Notes: generated by a model from the sequence alone, not told the origin. Counted from the first letter of the stretch, positions 36,386 through 45,358 are shown. The stretch: 64,000 bases of DNA from an uncultured Pelagibacteraceae bacterium (GCA_902552475.1 CACDJC010000001.1:1-64000); one strand, 5' to 3'. Translations and numbers: made by a program.

Positions 36386-37057
36386 TTAATTTAAGTGATT
36401 TATTAAAGTATGAATATTTTTTTTTATATTACCTTTAGTTATAGGTCTTCCTACAACAAGCCAATCACTTCCATTTTTATAAGCTTGTTTAGGAGTTAAA
36501 ATTCTCTTTTGATCATTTGCTTTGGAACTAAATCTTATACCAGGAGTTATTATTTCTTTTTTAAATACTTTTTTTACTATTTTTACTTCTTGAGCGCTAC
36601 AAACTATGGCATCTAAATTTAATTTATTAGCTAATTTAGCCTGATGAACAACTAATTTTTTTACATCTTTGTTAAATCCTATTTTTTTTAATGCATTATT
36701 GTCTAAAGATGTAAGTATTGTTACACCTGTTAACTTAATTTTACCTGAAACTTTTTTAGCAGCTTTGAGAGCTTCTTCTCCTGAACTGATATGCATTGTC
36801 AAATAATCAACTTTTAAATCTCTTATGGCTTTAATTGCCGATACGCATGTGTTTGGTATATCATGGAGCTTAAGATCAGCAAAAACAATTTTATTTTTAA
36901 GATTAGCTATAAAATTTCTTCCATTTTTAGAATTTAAGAACTCTAAACCAAACTTATATCCAATTTTTAATTCCGAATTTTTTGTATTATTGATTATTTT
37001 CCTAATTTTTGAAATATTATTAGTATCGCATGCAATAAAAACTTTATATTTTTTCAT
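36386..37057 (-). CDS. pyrF: Orotidine 5'-phosphate decarboxylase
   Basis: 223 aa; last step of UMP synthesis. Catalytic FADLKLHDIPNTC carries the DxKxxDI motif; GVTILTSLD and VTPGIRF-like TPGIRFSSKANDQKRILTPKQAYKNGSDWLVVGRPIT complete the barrel. It overlaps ihfB by 14 bases and precedes trpF by one. Confidence 0.95.
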   Translation of the reverse strand: MKKYKVFIACDTNNISKIRKIINNTKNSELKIGYKFGLEFLNSKNGRNFIANLKNKIVFADLKLHDIPNTCVSAIKAIRDLKVDYLTMHISSGEEALKAAKKVSGKIKLTGVTILTSLDNNALKKIGFNKDVKKLVVHQAKLANKLNLDAIVCSAQEVKIVKKVFKKEIITPGIRFSSKANDQKRILTPKQAYKNGSDWLVVGRPITKGNIKKNIHTLINHLN

Positions 37058-37334
37058 TTATTTTTTTAGACCATTCTTTAGAAATTTTCATTAATACTGT
37101 TTTTTTTTCTGGAGTATTAATCTTTTCATTTGTTTTTGGATTTCTTGAAATTCTAGCTTTTTGAATTCTTGACTCAATTGTAAATATATCTCTAAGCTCA
37201 ACTCTTTCTCCTCTTTTTAAAGAATTTTGCATTTCCTCTAGAATTATATCAACTAGTTTTACAAGATCTCTTCTTAGAAAATTAGGATAATTATTTGATA
37301 ATTCTTTAATTAAGTCTGATTTTACGACTGACAA
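37044..37334 (-). CDS. ihfB: Integration host factor beta-type DNA-bending protein, TTG start
   Basis: 96 aa HU/IHF protein: VVKSDLIKELSNNYPNFLRRDLVKLVDIILEEMQNSLKRGERVELRDIFTIESRIQKARISRNPKTNEKI. The proline-containing arm (RNPKTNE) that intercalates DNA is there. First codon is TTG, with no better ATG. Position after rpsA is that of ihfB in other proteobacteria. Confidence 0.9.
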   Translation of the reverse strand: MSVVKSDLIKELSNNYPNFLRRDLVKLVDIILEEMQNSLKRGERVELRDIFTIESRIQKARISRNPKTNEKINTPEKKTVLMKISKEWSKKINEKI

Positions 37335-37344
37335 TTTATTTTAT

Positions 37345-39078
37345 TTATTCAGATTCTTTTTTCTTCTTTATATCATCTAATTTTTCTGAAAGCGATGAGA
37401 AAGGCAAATTTTTTCCACTTAGTGGGCTTGAAAATTTAGATACTGCTTCTTTATTTTGAAGTTCTTCAAGTAATTTAATACTTAGAGAAACTTTTCTTTT
37501 GTCTAAGTTCAAATCAGCAATAGCCGCATCGATTCTTTCTCCACCAACAAATCTGGAAGGTCTAGCATCAGCGGAATTCATAGCAATTTGAGATTTTTTA
37601 ATTAAAAGCTCTATTTCACATCCTTCTGGCTTGACCATTAAGCCTTTATTGTCGGATGAAGTTACTTTTACAGTTATGGCATCATTAATTTTTTTATCTT
37701 TAAACCATTCAAAAGGATCTTTTTGTAGTTGTTTTAATCCAACTCTAACTTTTTGTTCGTTATTTTTGATTTCTAAAATTTTGACTTTTAATTTATCACC
37801 CTTTTTATATTTATTTAATTCCTCTTCTGGTTTACCTGAGTAAGAAAGGTCGTTAGAATGTAAAAAACCATCAATATCAAAGTCATCTAATTTAACATAA
37901 AGCGCATACTCATTTAAATTGCTTACAACTCCATTTATTTCAGAACCGACTGGAAAATTGTCTTCAAGAGTTTTGTAAGGATTTTCAATTGTTAATTTAT
38001 GAGATATTGCTACTCTTCTTTTTTCTTTGTCTATTTCAGTTATAACACAATCAATTTGATCACCAATTTTAAATAATTTTTTTGGTGATATATTTTTTTT
38101 AGTCCAACTAATCTCGCTTGAGTGAAGCAAAGTACTTAATCCAGCCTCTAGCTCGCAGAAACATCCATAATCAGTAATCTTAACAACTTTAACTTTATAT
38201 GGTTTTCCAATTTCATAGTTAGAAATATGCTCGAAAGGATCTGGAGAAAGTTGTTTAATAGAACAACCTATTTGTAATTTTTCCATATCAATAGAAATTA
38301 TTTTTAAATCATGTTTTTCACCAATATTAAAAATCTCATCAGGATGGTTTACTCTAGAATAAGAAATTTCTTGCAAATGGACCAAAACATCAATTTCATT
38401 GTTTACTTCAAAAAAGCAACCAAAAGAGGAATAGCCTTTAACAACTGCATCCTTTATGATGTCACCAACTTTAAATTTTTCAATTATTTTTACTTTATCT
38501 TCTTTTTTATTAGACGAAACTACTTGTCTTCTAGATACAACGCTATTTCCTCTTACCATATCAAGCTTAATTAGAGCAAATTTCTGTTCAACGCCGATCA
38601 AATGATCTATATTTTTTATTGGCTTATCTGAAATTTGAGAACCAGGACAAAACATTAGGGAACCAGTTTCCACATGTTCTACAATCACACCACCTTTAGT
38701 TTTTTGGGTAATTTTTCCATTAATTAGCTCGTTATTTTCATAACATTTTACTAATTGATTCCAACCTTTGATTTTTTGAGCCTTTTGAGCTGAGACAATA
38801 ACCTCGCCGTTTCTGTCTTCGATCTTTTCTAATAATACAGGTATTGTTTCTCCTTCTACAATCTTATCCTTCATTCCAATCATTTTAATTTCATTAATAT
38901 CTATAACTGGTTCGCTTTTTAGTCCCGGGATAAAAAGAAAAACATATTTATTTGTAATTTTGGTTATTTTACCTTCAATAATTTTACCTTCTTCTATTTT
39001 AGTTTTTGATAGTTGACTATTTAGTAATTCTTTGAATTGCTTGGTTGCTGGAGATGATAGGTCTTTATAAATTTCCAT
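37345..39078 (-). CDS. rpsA: 30S ribosomal protein S1
   Basis: 577 aa with about six S1 (OB-fold) repeats; the best matches are GDIIKDAVVKGYSSFGCFFEVNNEIDVLVHLQEISY, GKPYKVKVVKITDYGCFCELEAGLSTLLHSSEISW and GSEINGVVSNLNEYALYVKLDDFDIDGFLHSNDLSY. It helps mRNA loading on the 30S subunit, which matters where Shine-Dalgarno sites are weak. It shares one base with the cmk stop and lies ten bases before ihfB. Confidence 0.96.
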   Translation of the reverse strand: MEIYKDLSSPATKQFKELLNSQLSKTKIEEGKIIEGKITKITNKYVFLFIPGLKSEPVIDINEIKMIGMKDKIVEGETIPVLLEKIEDRNGEVIVSAQKAQKIKGWNQLVKCYENNELINGKITQKTKGGVIVEHVETGSLMFCPGSQISDKPIKNIDHLIGVEQKFALIKLDMVRGNSVVSRRQVVSSNKKEDKVKIIEKFKVGDIIKDAVVKGYSSFGCFFEVNNEIDVLVHLQEISYSRVNHPDEIFNIGEKHDLKIISIDMEKLQIGCSIKQLSPDPFEHISNYEIGKPYKVKVVKITDYGCFCELEAGLSTLLHSSEISWTKKNISPKKLFKIGDQIDCVITEIDKEKRRVAISHKLTIENPYKTLEDNFPVGSEINGVVSNLNEYALYVKLDDFDIDGFLHSNDLSYSGKPEEELNKYKKGDKLKVKILEIKNNEQKVRVGLKQLQKDPFEWFKDKKINDAITVKVTSSDNKGLMVKPEGCEIELLIKKSQIAMNSADARPSRFVGGERIDAAIADLNLDKRKVSLSIKLLEELQNKEAVSKFSSPLSGKNLPFSSLSEKLDDIKKKKESE

Positions 39079-39734
39079 TAATTATTTAATTTCCTGTCCA
39101 TAATTGCTTTTATTTTTTTAAAGCACGATTTGATACTATCTTTACTGGTATTAAGCAATATGCTATCTGAAGTTTTTTTTAATTTGCCATATTTTCTATT
39201 TTTGTCCGAAAAATCGCGCTTTTTTAAGGATGTTAAGACTTGATTATAACTAATTTTCTTATTTAATTTTTGGTATTCTTTGTAACGCCTCATGGCTCTT
39301 GTTTGTATATTTGCTGTTATATAAAATTTAAACATTGCATCTTTGCATATAACACTGCCAATGTCTCTTCCATCAAGGACAGAACCATTATATTTTTTTG
39401 GAGGATTGTATGCACACTTAGTTTGAAAATTTCTAACAATTTTTCTTATTTTTTTATCTTTAGCTATAATGGAAGCCATTAAAGCTACACTATCAGTTAA
39501 CAAATTTTTATTATTAAGGTCTTTAATTTTAAGTTTATTAATTTTATTTTTAATCAAAGTATAAGTAAAGTTTTTCGGATTTTTTAATTTTAACATACCA
39601 ACAAATCTGTAAATTTTCCCAGTATCAAGGTAGAATAAATTATAATGTTTGGAAATTAGTTTAGCTTGCGTACCAGCTCCAGCAGCAGCAGGCGAGTCAA
39701 TCGCAACAGTTATAATTTTTTTTCTTTGTTTCAA
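39078..39734 (-). CDS. cmk: Cytidylate kinase-like protein with altered P-loop, TTG start
   Basis: 218 aa. Family features: YLDTGKIYRFVG, GRDIGSVICKDAMFKFYITANIQTRAMRRYKE and RDFSDKNRKYGKL. The ATP-binding loop, normally IDGPAGSGKGT, reads IDSPAAAGAGT (residues 12-22): Ala20 stands where the Walker A Lys should be, and the first Gly is Ser. I checked the codons (GGA GCT GGT ACG). The lid motif RxxxPL has Gly for Pro. The TTG start overlaps the aroA stop (TTGA). Position between aroA and rpsA is standard for cmk. Confidence 0.85.
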   Translation of the reverse strand: MKQRKKIITVAIDSPAAAGAGTQAKLISKHYNLFYLDTGKIYRFVGMLKLKNPKNFTYTLIKNKINKLKIKDLNNKNLLTDSVALMASIIAKDKKIRKIVRNFQTKCAYNPPKKYNGSVLDGRDIGSVICKDAMFKFYITANIQTRAMRRYKEYQKLNKKISYNQVLTSLKKRDFSDKNRKYGKLKKTSDSILLNTSKDSIKSCFKKIKAIMDRKLNN

Positions 39735-41056
39735 TTTATTTTTGCTCCAAGTTTTTTTAAAATATTAATAAATTTTGGAAAAGAAGTATTTATAGATTCT
39801 TTATCATGAATCTGCCACCTTCCACCAAATGTCAAAGCAGTTATACAGCCCATCATAAAAACTCTGTGATCCTTCAAAAATTTTTTTAAATAATATTTAC
39901 TTTTTAAATTAATTTGAGGTTTGCCATAAATTTTAATATCATTTTTTTTTCTTAAAACTTTAATTCCAATCATTTTAAGAAATTTAACAGCTACATCTAG
40001 TCTAGGACTCTCTTTTTTATTTAGCTCTCCCAAATCTTTAAATACTGATACTCCATTAGCTTTAGCTGCAACTAAAAATATTATTAAAAATTCATCTATA
40101 GCAGAGCTATTTAATTTTGAAGGACAATATATTGATTTTAAATTTTTTGTACTTCTTACATAAATATCTGCTGTTTTTTCACCTTTGTATATTTTTTTAT
40201 TTTTAAGAATTATATTTGCGTTCATTTTATTTAGAATTTTAATTATTCCAATTCTGCTATCGTTAATATTTATTTTTTTTAAAATTAATTCTGAATTTTT
40301 TGACAATAGAGTTAAAACTATGAAAAAAGCACTTGAGCTTATATCTCCTGGAATAATATAATCGAAAGAATTATATTGCTGTAATCCAGTAACTTGAATT
40401 AAATCGTATTTTTTTTCTTTTTTAATTTTTATAGGAATTTTTAAGAATTTAAAAAACAATTCAGTATGATTTCTTGATTTTTTTGCCTTTATTCTAGTTA
40501 TCCCTGGTGTATTTAAGGCTGCCAACATAACTGCACTTTTGCATTGCGCACTTCCCTTATCTTCAACATAATTTATTGGTCTTAAAAAATTTGTTCCCTT
40601 AATTTCAACTGGCAAAAAATTTCCTTTAGATTTGATATTTGCTCCAAAGCTTTTTAAAGGCTCAGTTATTCTCGAAAAATCTCTTTTTGATAAACTTTTA
40701 TCTCCAATTAATCTAATTTTTTTTTTAGATTTAACTAAGAGGCCTAATATCAATCTCCCCAAAGTTCCAGAATTACCTGAATTTATTACTGTATTATTTT
40801 TTGGCTCAAAACCGTTTAATCCAAAGCCATCAATTTCGTATATTTTACCTTTTTTTTTACATTTAATTCCTAGTTTTTTTATCGCTTTTAAGGCATTTAA
40901 AACATCTTCGGATTCCAAAAGGTTATATATTCTAGATTTACCAATGGCTTGTGAAGCAAGCAATACCGCTCTTATAGACAGACTTTTATCTGAACTTACT
41001 TCAATTGTTTTTTTAAAAGTAGGTATTTTTTTGTTTATTAAAATTTGATTAGGCAT
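39731..41056 (-). CDS. aroA: 3-phosphoshikimate 1-carboxyvinyltransferase (EPSP synthase)
   Basis: 441 aa. SSDKSLSIRAVLLASQAIGKSRIYNLL, NSGNSGTLGRLILGLL, GSAQCKSAVMLAALNTPGITRI, AIDEFLIIFLVAAKANGV and DHRVFMMGCITAL ... SINTSFPKF place it in the class II-like family. Several conserved positions differ: SRNHTE for TRDHTE, and ELNKKESPR for ELRVKESDR. It is the first of the aroA-cmk-rpsA set and follows lptB by seven bases. The symbol is safe; the divergence is noted. Confidence 0.92.
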   Translation of the reverse strand: MPNQILINKKIPTFKKTIEVSSDKSLSIRAVLLASQAIGKSRIYNLLESEDVLNALKAIKKLGIKCKKKGKIYEIDGFGLNGFEPKNNTVINSGNSGTLGRLILGLLVKSKKKIRLIGDKSLSKRDFSRITEPLKSFGANIKSKGNFLPVEIKGTNFLRPINYVEDKGSAQCKSAVMLAALNTPGITRIKAKKSRNHTELFFKFLKIPIKIKKEKKYDLIQVTGLQQYNSFDYIIPGDISSSAFFIVLTLLSKNSELILKKININDSRIGIIKILNKMNANIILKNKKIYKGEKTADIYVRSTKNLKSIYCPSKLNSSAIDEFLIIFLVAAKANGVSVFKDLGELNKKESPRLDVAVKFLKMIGIKVLRKKNDIKIYGKPQINLKSKYYLKKFLKDHRVFMMGCITALTFGGRWQIHDKESINTSFPKFINILKKLGAKIN

Positions 41057-41063
41057 TGATGAA

Positions 41064-41840
41064 TTAGTTTATCTTAAATTCATCTCCAAAGTATGCTGAT
41101 CTAGCGTTAGAGTCATTAATAATTTCACTAGGACTTCCAGAAGCAATAATTTTTCCATTTGAGAGGACTATAGCTCTATCTACACAGCTCAAAAGGTCTC
41201 GTGCCTGATGGTCACAAACAACTACAGTGATTTTTTCTATTGATTGTAAATTTATAATAATTTCCTGAAGCATTTTAATTGTTAATATATCTAATGCTGC
41301 AAACGGTTCATCTAAGAGTAAAATATTTGGATCATTTATTAATGCCATTGAAATAACCAACTTTTTTTTTTGTCCTCCAGAAAGATGTTTTGCTTTTATT
41401 TTTAGTATAGGGTCAAACTCAAATTGAGAGATTAATTTGTCAATTTTTGTCTGTCTTAGATCTTTTTCTTTGATATGTATCTCAGCAACCAGATTTAAAT
41501 TATCTATTAAACTTAAATCTTGAATAAAACCTCCGTGCTGAGGTACATACCCAAGTTTGAATCTTGTTGCTCTTTCGTAAATAGGTAATTTAGTACAGTC
41601 AAAACCATTTATTAGTACTTTTCCATAATTAGGATCTTTCAAACCTGTTATAATATGAAATATAGTTGATTTTCCAACTCCATTAGGTCCTAGCATTCCC
41701 AAAACTTCTTGTCTATTTATTTTTAAATTTAAATTATTTAAAATTTGTCTCTTATTATAAAACATAGAAATTTTTTCTAATTCAAGTAAAGGCTCTTGGT
41801 CTTTAAAACTTTTTATTCGAAATTTTTTAATTAGGGCCAT
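41064..41840 (-). CDS. lptB: LPS export ABC transporter ATPase
   Basis: 258 aa ATPase that powers LPS extraction with LptFG. Walker A GPNGVGKST, Q-loop YVPQHGGF, signature LSGGQKKK, Walker B ILLLDEPFAAL and switch His in VCDHQ are all intact; the C-terminal SGSPSEIINDSNARSAYFGDEF is LptB-specific. It carries about 20 extra N-terminal residues (LIKKFRIKSFKDQEPL). It is adjacent to the LptC-like gene, sharing one base. Confidence 0.93.
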   Translation of the reverse strand: MALIKKFRIKSFKDQEPLLELEKISMFYNKRQILNNLNLKINRQEVLGMLGPNGVGKSTIFHIITGLKDPNYGKVLINGFDCTKLPIYERATRFKLGYVPQHGGFIQDLSLIDNLNLVAEIHIKEKDLRQTKIDKLISQFEFDPILKIKAKHLSGGQKKKLVISMALINDPNILLLDEPFAALDILTIKMLQEIIINLQSIEKITVVVCDHQARDLLSCVDRAIVLSNGKIIASGSPSEIINDSNARSAYFGDEFKIN

Positions 41841-42787
41841 TAGTCTGATATAACTTTAATTTTGGTTTCGTCACTTTTAGGATTAATATTTATATTTTTT
41901 GTTTCAAGATCAAAAGTAATGATTCCTGCTTTCATAGTTGATTTTGGATCAGTAACAGTAACATTGTTATAAGCTATTGCTTCATTAGTTTCCATATCAA
42001 TATCAAAATTTTCGCATATAATTTCTTTATCAATATGATTAATTATTACATTTTGGTAAAATTTTGAATTAGAATTTGACGAGTTGTATTGAGCAAAGTC
42101 GGAAACAATGTAAATAGGATCTCTAATATCAGACGTTATAACACCTCTTACTTCTTTAAGATCTAATATGTTATTATTTTTCGTATTTGATTTTGCAGAT
42201 GTAGCCAAAAGTCTAAATTTATTTCCTTTTTTATCTGTGGTTATATATTCTACATCTTTAACTGTGTTAATTATTTTTTTTTCTTTGGTATTTGATTCTT
42301 TTTTTTCGTTTTCAAATTTTTTTGCGTTATCGAGTAATTTCTTTTCTTCATCTAGTAATTTTTTTTCCTCTTTAAGTTTATTTTCAATTTCATCTAATTT
42401 TTCTTTTTCTTTTTCTCTTTTAGCAGTTTCAATTTTTTTTGCGTTATCGAGTAATTTCTTTTCTTCATCTAGTAATTTTTTTTCCTCTTTAAGTTTATTT
42501 TCAATTTCATCTAATTTTTTTTGTGCTTCTAAGTTTTCTTCTAATTCTTTTTTTTTATTTAATTGATCAATTTTAATTTCAATTTCATCTCTCAATTTAT
42601 TATTCTTTTTTTCTAGTTCTAAAATTTTATTTTCTAAATCATTGTATAGTTTTTCATTTTGTAGTTTTAAATTAGTTGTTTCTTCTACTAAAATTTTTTC
42701 TTTTGAAAAGTACTGAAAATAAACACTTCCAAGTATTACTAAAATTATTATTAATATTATTATTTGAATAAAGGATTTAATCGACAT
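41840..42787 (-). CDS. LptC-like protein with long coiled-coil insert
   Basis: 315 aa. An N-terminal membrane anchor (IQIIILIIILVILGSVYFQYF) leads into a coiled coil of about 145 residues, very rich in Lys/Glu/Leu. It includes a near-perfect 39-residue duplication starting at residues 91 and 130 (KLDEIENKLKEEKKLLDEEKK). The C-terminal ~130 residues look like the LptC/OstA beta-jellyroll (KGNKFRLLATSAKSN, ... VTVTDPKSTMKAGIITFDLETKNINI). Known LptC proteins go from anchor to jellyroll with almost no linker. The gene sits between kdsD and lptB, supporting a role in LPS transport. lptA is not seen. Confidence 0.75.
   Translation of the reverse strand: MSIKSFIQIIILIIILVILGSVYFQYFSKEKILVEETTNLKLQNEKLYNDLENKILELEKKNNKLRDEIEIKIDQLNKKKELEENLEAQKKLDEIENKLKEEKKLLDEEKKLLDNAKKIETAKREKEKEKLDEIENKLKEEKKLLDEEKKLLDNAKKFENEKKESNTKEKKIINTVKDVEYITTDKKGNKFRLLATSAKSNTKNNNILDLKEVRGVITSDIRDPIYIVSDFAQYNSSNSNSKFYQNVIINHIDKEIICENFDIDMETNEAIAYNNVTVTDPKSTMKAGIITFDLETKNININPKSDETKIKVISD
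42310..42519. repeat. Near-identical tandem duplication (period 117 bases) in the coiled coil
   Basis: Copies at 42310-42402 and 42427-42519 match over 93 bases with one mismatch that I can see (42316); the period is 117 bases, or 39 codons. In-frame, so the coiled coil is longer by one unit. Near identity at third codon positions implies a recent event or ongoing length change. Confidence 0.9.
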
Positions 42788-43765
42788 TTAACTAATATTT
42801 GCATTTAAAATATTATGTATATGAATAAAACCAATTGTTCTTTTTTTTTGCTTTTTAGAATGTACACACAAGCTTGTTATTTTTCTTCCATTCATTATAG
42901 ATAATGCTTTTACAGCTAGCATATTTTTATCAATAGTAATTGGATTTTTTTTCATTACATTTTTAATTTTTAAAGAATGATAATCCTGATTTTTTTGAGA
43001 TAATCTTTTTAAATCACCATCTGTCAATATTCCTGAAGTTAAATTTTTATTATTTTTTATAATTAATGCTCCAAGACCTTTTTTTGATATAATTTTCAAA
43101 GCTTTTTTCATTAACGTATTTTCTGAAATGAAAGGTATCTTTTTACCTTTAAGCATTAAATCACTTACTGTTTTTAGTTTTACTGAAAGTGAACCACTGG
43201 GGTGAAATTTTTTAAAATCTAAACTATCAAAGTTTTTGTATTTCATACAGGCTATTGCAATTGCATCACCTAAAGCTAGTTGTGCAGTTGTGGATGATGT
43301 GGGAACTATATTTCCTGGACCAGCTTCTTTTACTATTGGAATTAAAATTTTTAAATCAGCATTTTTATAAAGGAGAGAATCTTTTTTTGCAGTTACTCCT
43401 ATTAGCTTTATATTCTTATTTCTTGATGTAAATTGAATTATATTTTTCAATTCATTGCTTTGACCACTATGGCTAATCAATATAACGATATCATTTGAAG
43501 TTATTTGACCCATATCTCCATGGCTTGCATTTGAAGCATCAAGAAAAAACGAAGAAGTTCCAGTTGATGAAAGTGTTGCGGCCCACTTTTTTCCAATTAT
43601 TCCGCTTTTACCAACACCAGATATAATTATTTTTCCATTTTTACAGTTGGCTATAGTTTTAACAGTTTGATCAAATGAATTTCCAATGCTTGATCTAAGT
43701 TTTTTCAAAGCGGTTATTTCATGATTTATGACTTCTTTAGCAATTATTTTAAATTTTTTTTTCAT
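42788..43765 (-). CDS. kdsD: Arabinose-5-phosphate isomerase (KpsF/GutQ family)
   Basis: 325 aa when started at the Met at 43765; the track adds 12 residues that overlap rnd. SIS domain: SGVGKSGIIGKKWAATLSSTGTSSFFLDASNASHGDMGQ, ISHSGQSNELKNII, VPTSSTTAQLALGDAIAIAC. Two CBS domains follow (ISKKGLGALIIK..., MNGRKITSLCVH). It makes arabinose 5-phosphate for KDO; kdsB is 6 kb away. Start chosen because it leaves one base after the rnd stop. Confidence 0.93.
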   Translation of the reverse strand: MKKKFKIIAKEVINHEITALKKLRSSIGNSFDQTVKTIANCKNGKIIISGVGKSGIIGKKWAATLSSTGTSSFFLDASNASHGDMGQITSNDIVILISHSGQSNELKNIIQFTSRNKNIKLIGVTAKKDSLLYKNADLKILIPIVKEAGPGNIVPTSSTTAQLALGDAIAIACMKYKNFDSLDFKKFHPSGSLSVKLKTVSDLMLKGKKIPFISENTLMKKALKIISKKGLGALIIKNNKNLTSGILTDGDLKRLSQKNQDYHSLKIKNVMKKNPITIDKNMLAVKALSIMNGRKITSLCVHSKKQKKRTIGFIHIHNILNANIS

Positions 43766-43766
43766 A

Positions 43767-44378
43767 TTAGTGAGACCATATATCTTCATTGAAAGAAGCA
43801 AAATCTAACTCCACTCTGGTTTTAAGGAATTTTATTGTATTGTTGTATAATTCAATTCTATTTTCTCTCACAAGAATATTATTTAAACTATCACAAATTC
43901 TATGAAGAAATATAACATCTTGGGCACAATATTTAAGTTGTTTTTCAGAAAGATTTCCACCGAAATCAGAAGATTGTAACTGTTTACTTATATCTATACC
44001 AATAAATTCTTTAATAAGGTCTTTCAATCCATGTTTGTCAGTATAACTTCTTGCTATTTTGCTCATTATTTTAGTGCAAGTAACATTTTCAACATCAACA
44101 TTTAAGTATTTTTTTATAAATAAAAGATCAGCCCTAGCAAAATGAAATATTTTGTTTATGTTTTTATCAAGTAATATTCTTTTTAAGTTTGGCGCATTAT
44201 ATTTTTCTTTATCCAGTTGAATTATATGAGCATCATCATTGCCAGATGAAATTTGAACAAGACACAACCTATCTCTTTCGACATTTAATCCCATGAATTC
44301 ACAATCAATTGCAATTTTGTCACTAAATTTTATTTGGTCTGGTAAATCTACTTTATGTAATTTAATATCTGTACTCAT
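43767..44378 (-). CDS. rnd: Ribonuclease D-type 3'-5' exonuclease
   Basis: 203 aa, the exonuclease domain only, without HRDC domains. DEDDy residues appear in IAIDCEFMGL, HFARADLLFIKKYL and LKYCAQDVIFLHRI. Short RNase D of this kind is common in alphaproteobacteria. It heads the long minus-strand cluster toward folC and is divergent from the NDUFA9-like gene across 17 bases. Confidence 0.9.
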   Translation of the reverse strand: MSTDIKLHKVDLPDQIKFSDKIAIDCEFMGLNVERDRLCLVQISSGNDDAHIIQLDKEKYNAPNLKRILLDKNINKIFHFARADLLFIKKYLNVDVENVTCTKIMSKIARSYTDKHGLKDLIKEFIGIDISKQLQSSDFGGNLSEKQLKYCAQDVIFLHRICDSLNNILVRENRIELYNNTIKFLKTRVELDFASFNEDIWSH

Positions 44379-44395
44379 TTAATAGATATATATAT

Positions 44396-45358
44396 ATGAA
44401 AAATCAGGATTCAATTTTATTATTTGGTGCCTCTGGCCAAATTGGCAAATCACTTATAAGAAAATTTACAAAAAATAACTATAAAGTTATTGCTGTTACG
44501 AGAAGCATTCATAGAAAGGGATATAAAATAAAAACGCAGTCAAATTACGGATACCTAGAAGTTGTGGAGCTTAATAACTTTGATGAAGAGAATATATTAC
44601 CTTTAATGGAAAAATGTTCGATATGTATAAATTTAATTGGAATTTTATTTGAAAAGAAAAAAAATGATTTTAAAATTATCCATTCAGAATTTCCGTCTTT
44701 ACTTTCTAAATTATCTAAAAAGAAAAAATTGAAACAATTTATTCATGTTTCGGCACTAGGAATAGAGCAAGCAACCGATAGTCTTTATGCTTTAAGTAAA
44801 TTAGAAGGAGAAAGTGAGGTAAAAAAGAATTTTAATAATACATTGGTGCTTAAACCATCGGTAGTTTATTCTGTAGATGATAATTTTACTACTTATTTAA
44901 TGATGCTACTTAGTAGGATGCCAATCATGCCCTTGTATTATAACGGTAATACAAAATTTACTCCAATACATGTTACAGATTTGGCTGAAATAATTTTTGA
45001 GGTTGTTAAAAAAAAAATAGTAGGAGAAACAATAGAGTGTATAGGACCTGAAGTATTAACTTTTAAAGATATAATTTTAATAATACTTAAATCTATAAAA
45101 AAAAAGAGATTATTAATTTCAATGCCTCTGATATTTGCAAAATTAATTGCAAAAATACTTCAAATGATGCCTGAACCTTTATTAACAATAGATCAATTGA
45201 AGCTATTAAAATACGACAATGTTGCATCGGGGAAATTTAAAACAAATTTTGATTTTAATATAGATTCAAAAAAAAAGTTTCAAAATGAAATAGAAACCTA
45301 CAGTTTTAATTGGTCTAGCGGTGGCCAGTTTTCAAAAAAAAATTATAAAAAAAACTAA
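44396..45358 (+). CDS. NDUFA9-like NAD(P)-binding protein (complex I associated)
   Basis: 320 aa atypical short-chain dehydrogenase. The N-terminal Rossmann motif is LLFGASGQIGKSLI; FIHVSALGIEQATDSLYALSKLEGE holds the degenerate SDR Tyr/Lys region; VLKPSVVYSVDDNFTTYLMMLLSRMPIMPLYYNGNTKFTPIHVTDLAEII is characteristic of the NDUFA9 group. In alphaproteobacteria and mitochondria this protein associates with respiratory complex I. It shares one base with the SHOCT gene (TAATG). Confidence 0.82.
   Translation: MKNQDSILLFGASGQIGKSLIRKFTKNNYKVIAVTRSIHRKGYKIKTQSNYGYLEVVELNNFDEENILPLMEKCSICINLIGILFEKKKNDFKIIHSEFPSLLSKLSKKKKLKQFIHVSALGIEQATDSLYALSKLEGESEVKKNFNNTLVLKPSVVYSVDDNFTTYLMMLLSRMPIMPLYYNGNTKFTPIHVTDLAEIIFEVVKKKIVGETIECIGPEVLTFKDIILIILKSIKKKRLLISMPLIFAKLIAKILQMMPEPLLTIDQLKLLKYDNVASGKFKTNFDFNIDSKKKFQNEIETYSFNWSSGGQFSKKNYKKN

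Noticed and set aside
40632-41048. 138-codon plus-strand ORF inside aroA
   Set aside because: Pure antisense shadow; aroA motifs on the minus strand are convincing across the region.
42168-42566. Plus-strand ORF rich in Phe and Ser over the LptC-like gene
   Set aside because: It is the antisense of the Lys/Glu coiled-coil repeat, giving a low-complexity F/S/N protein; no start signal and no family resemblance.
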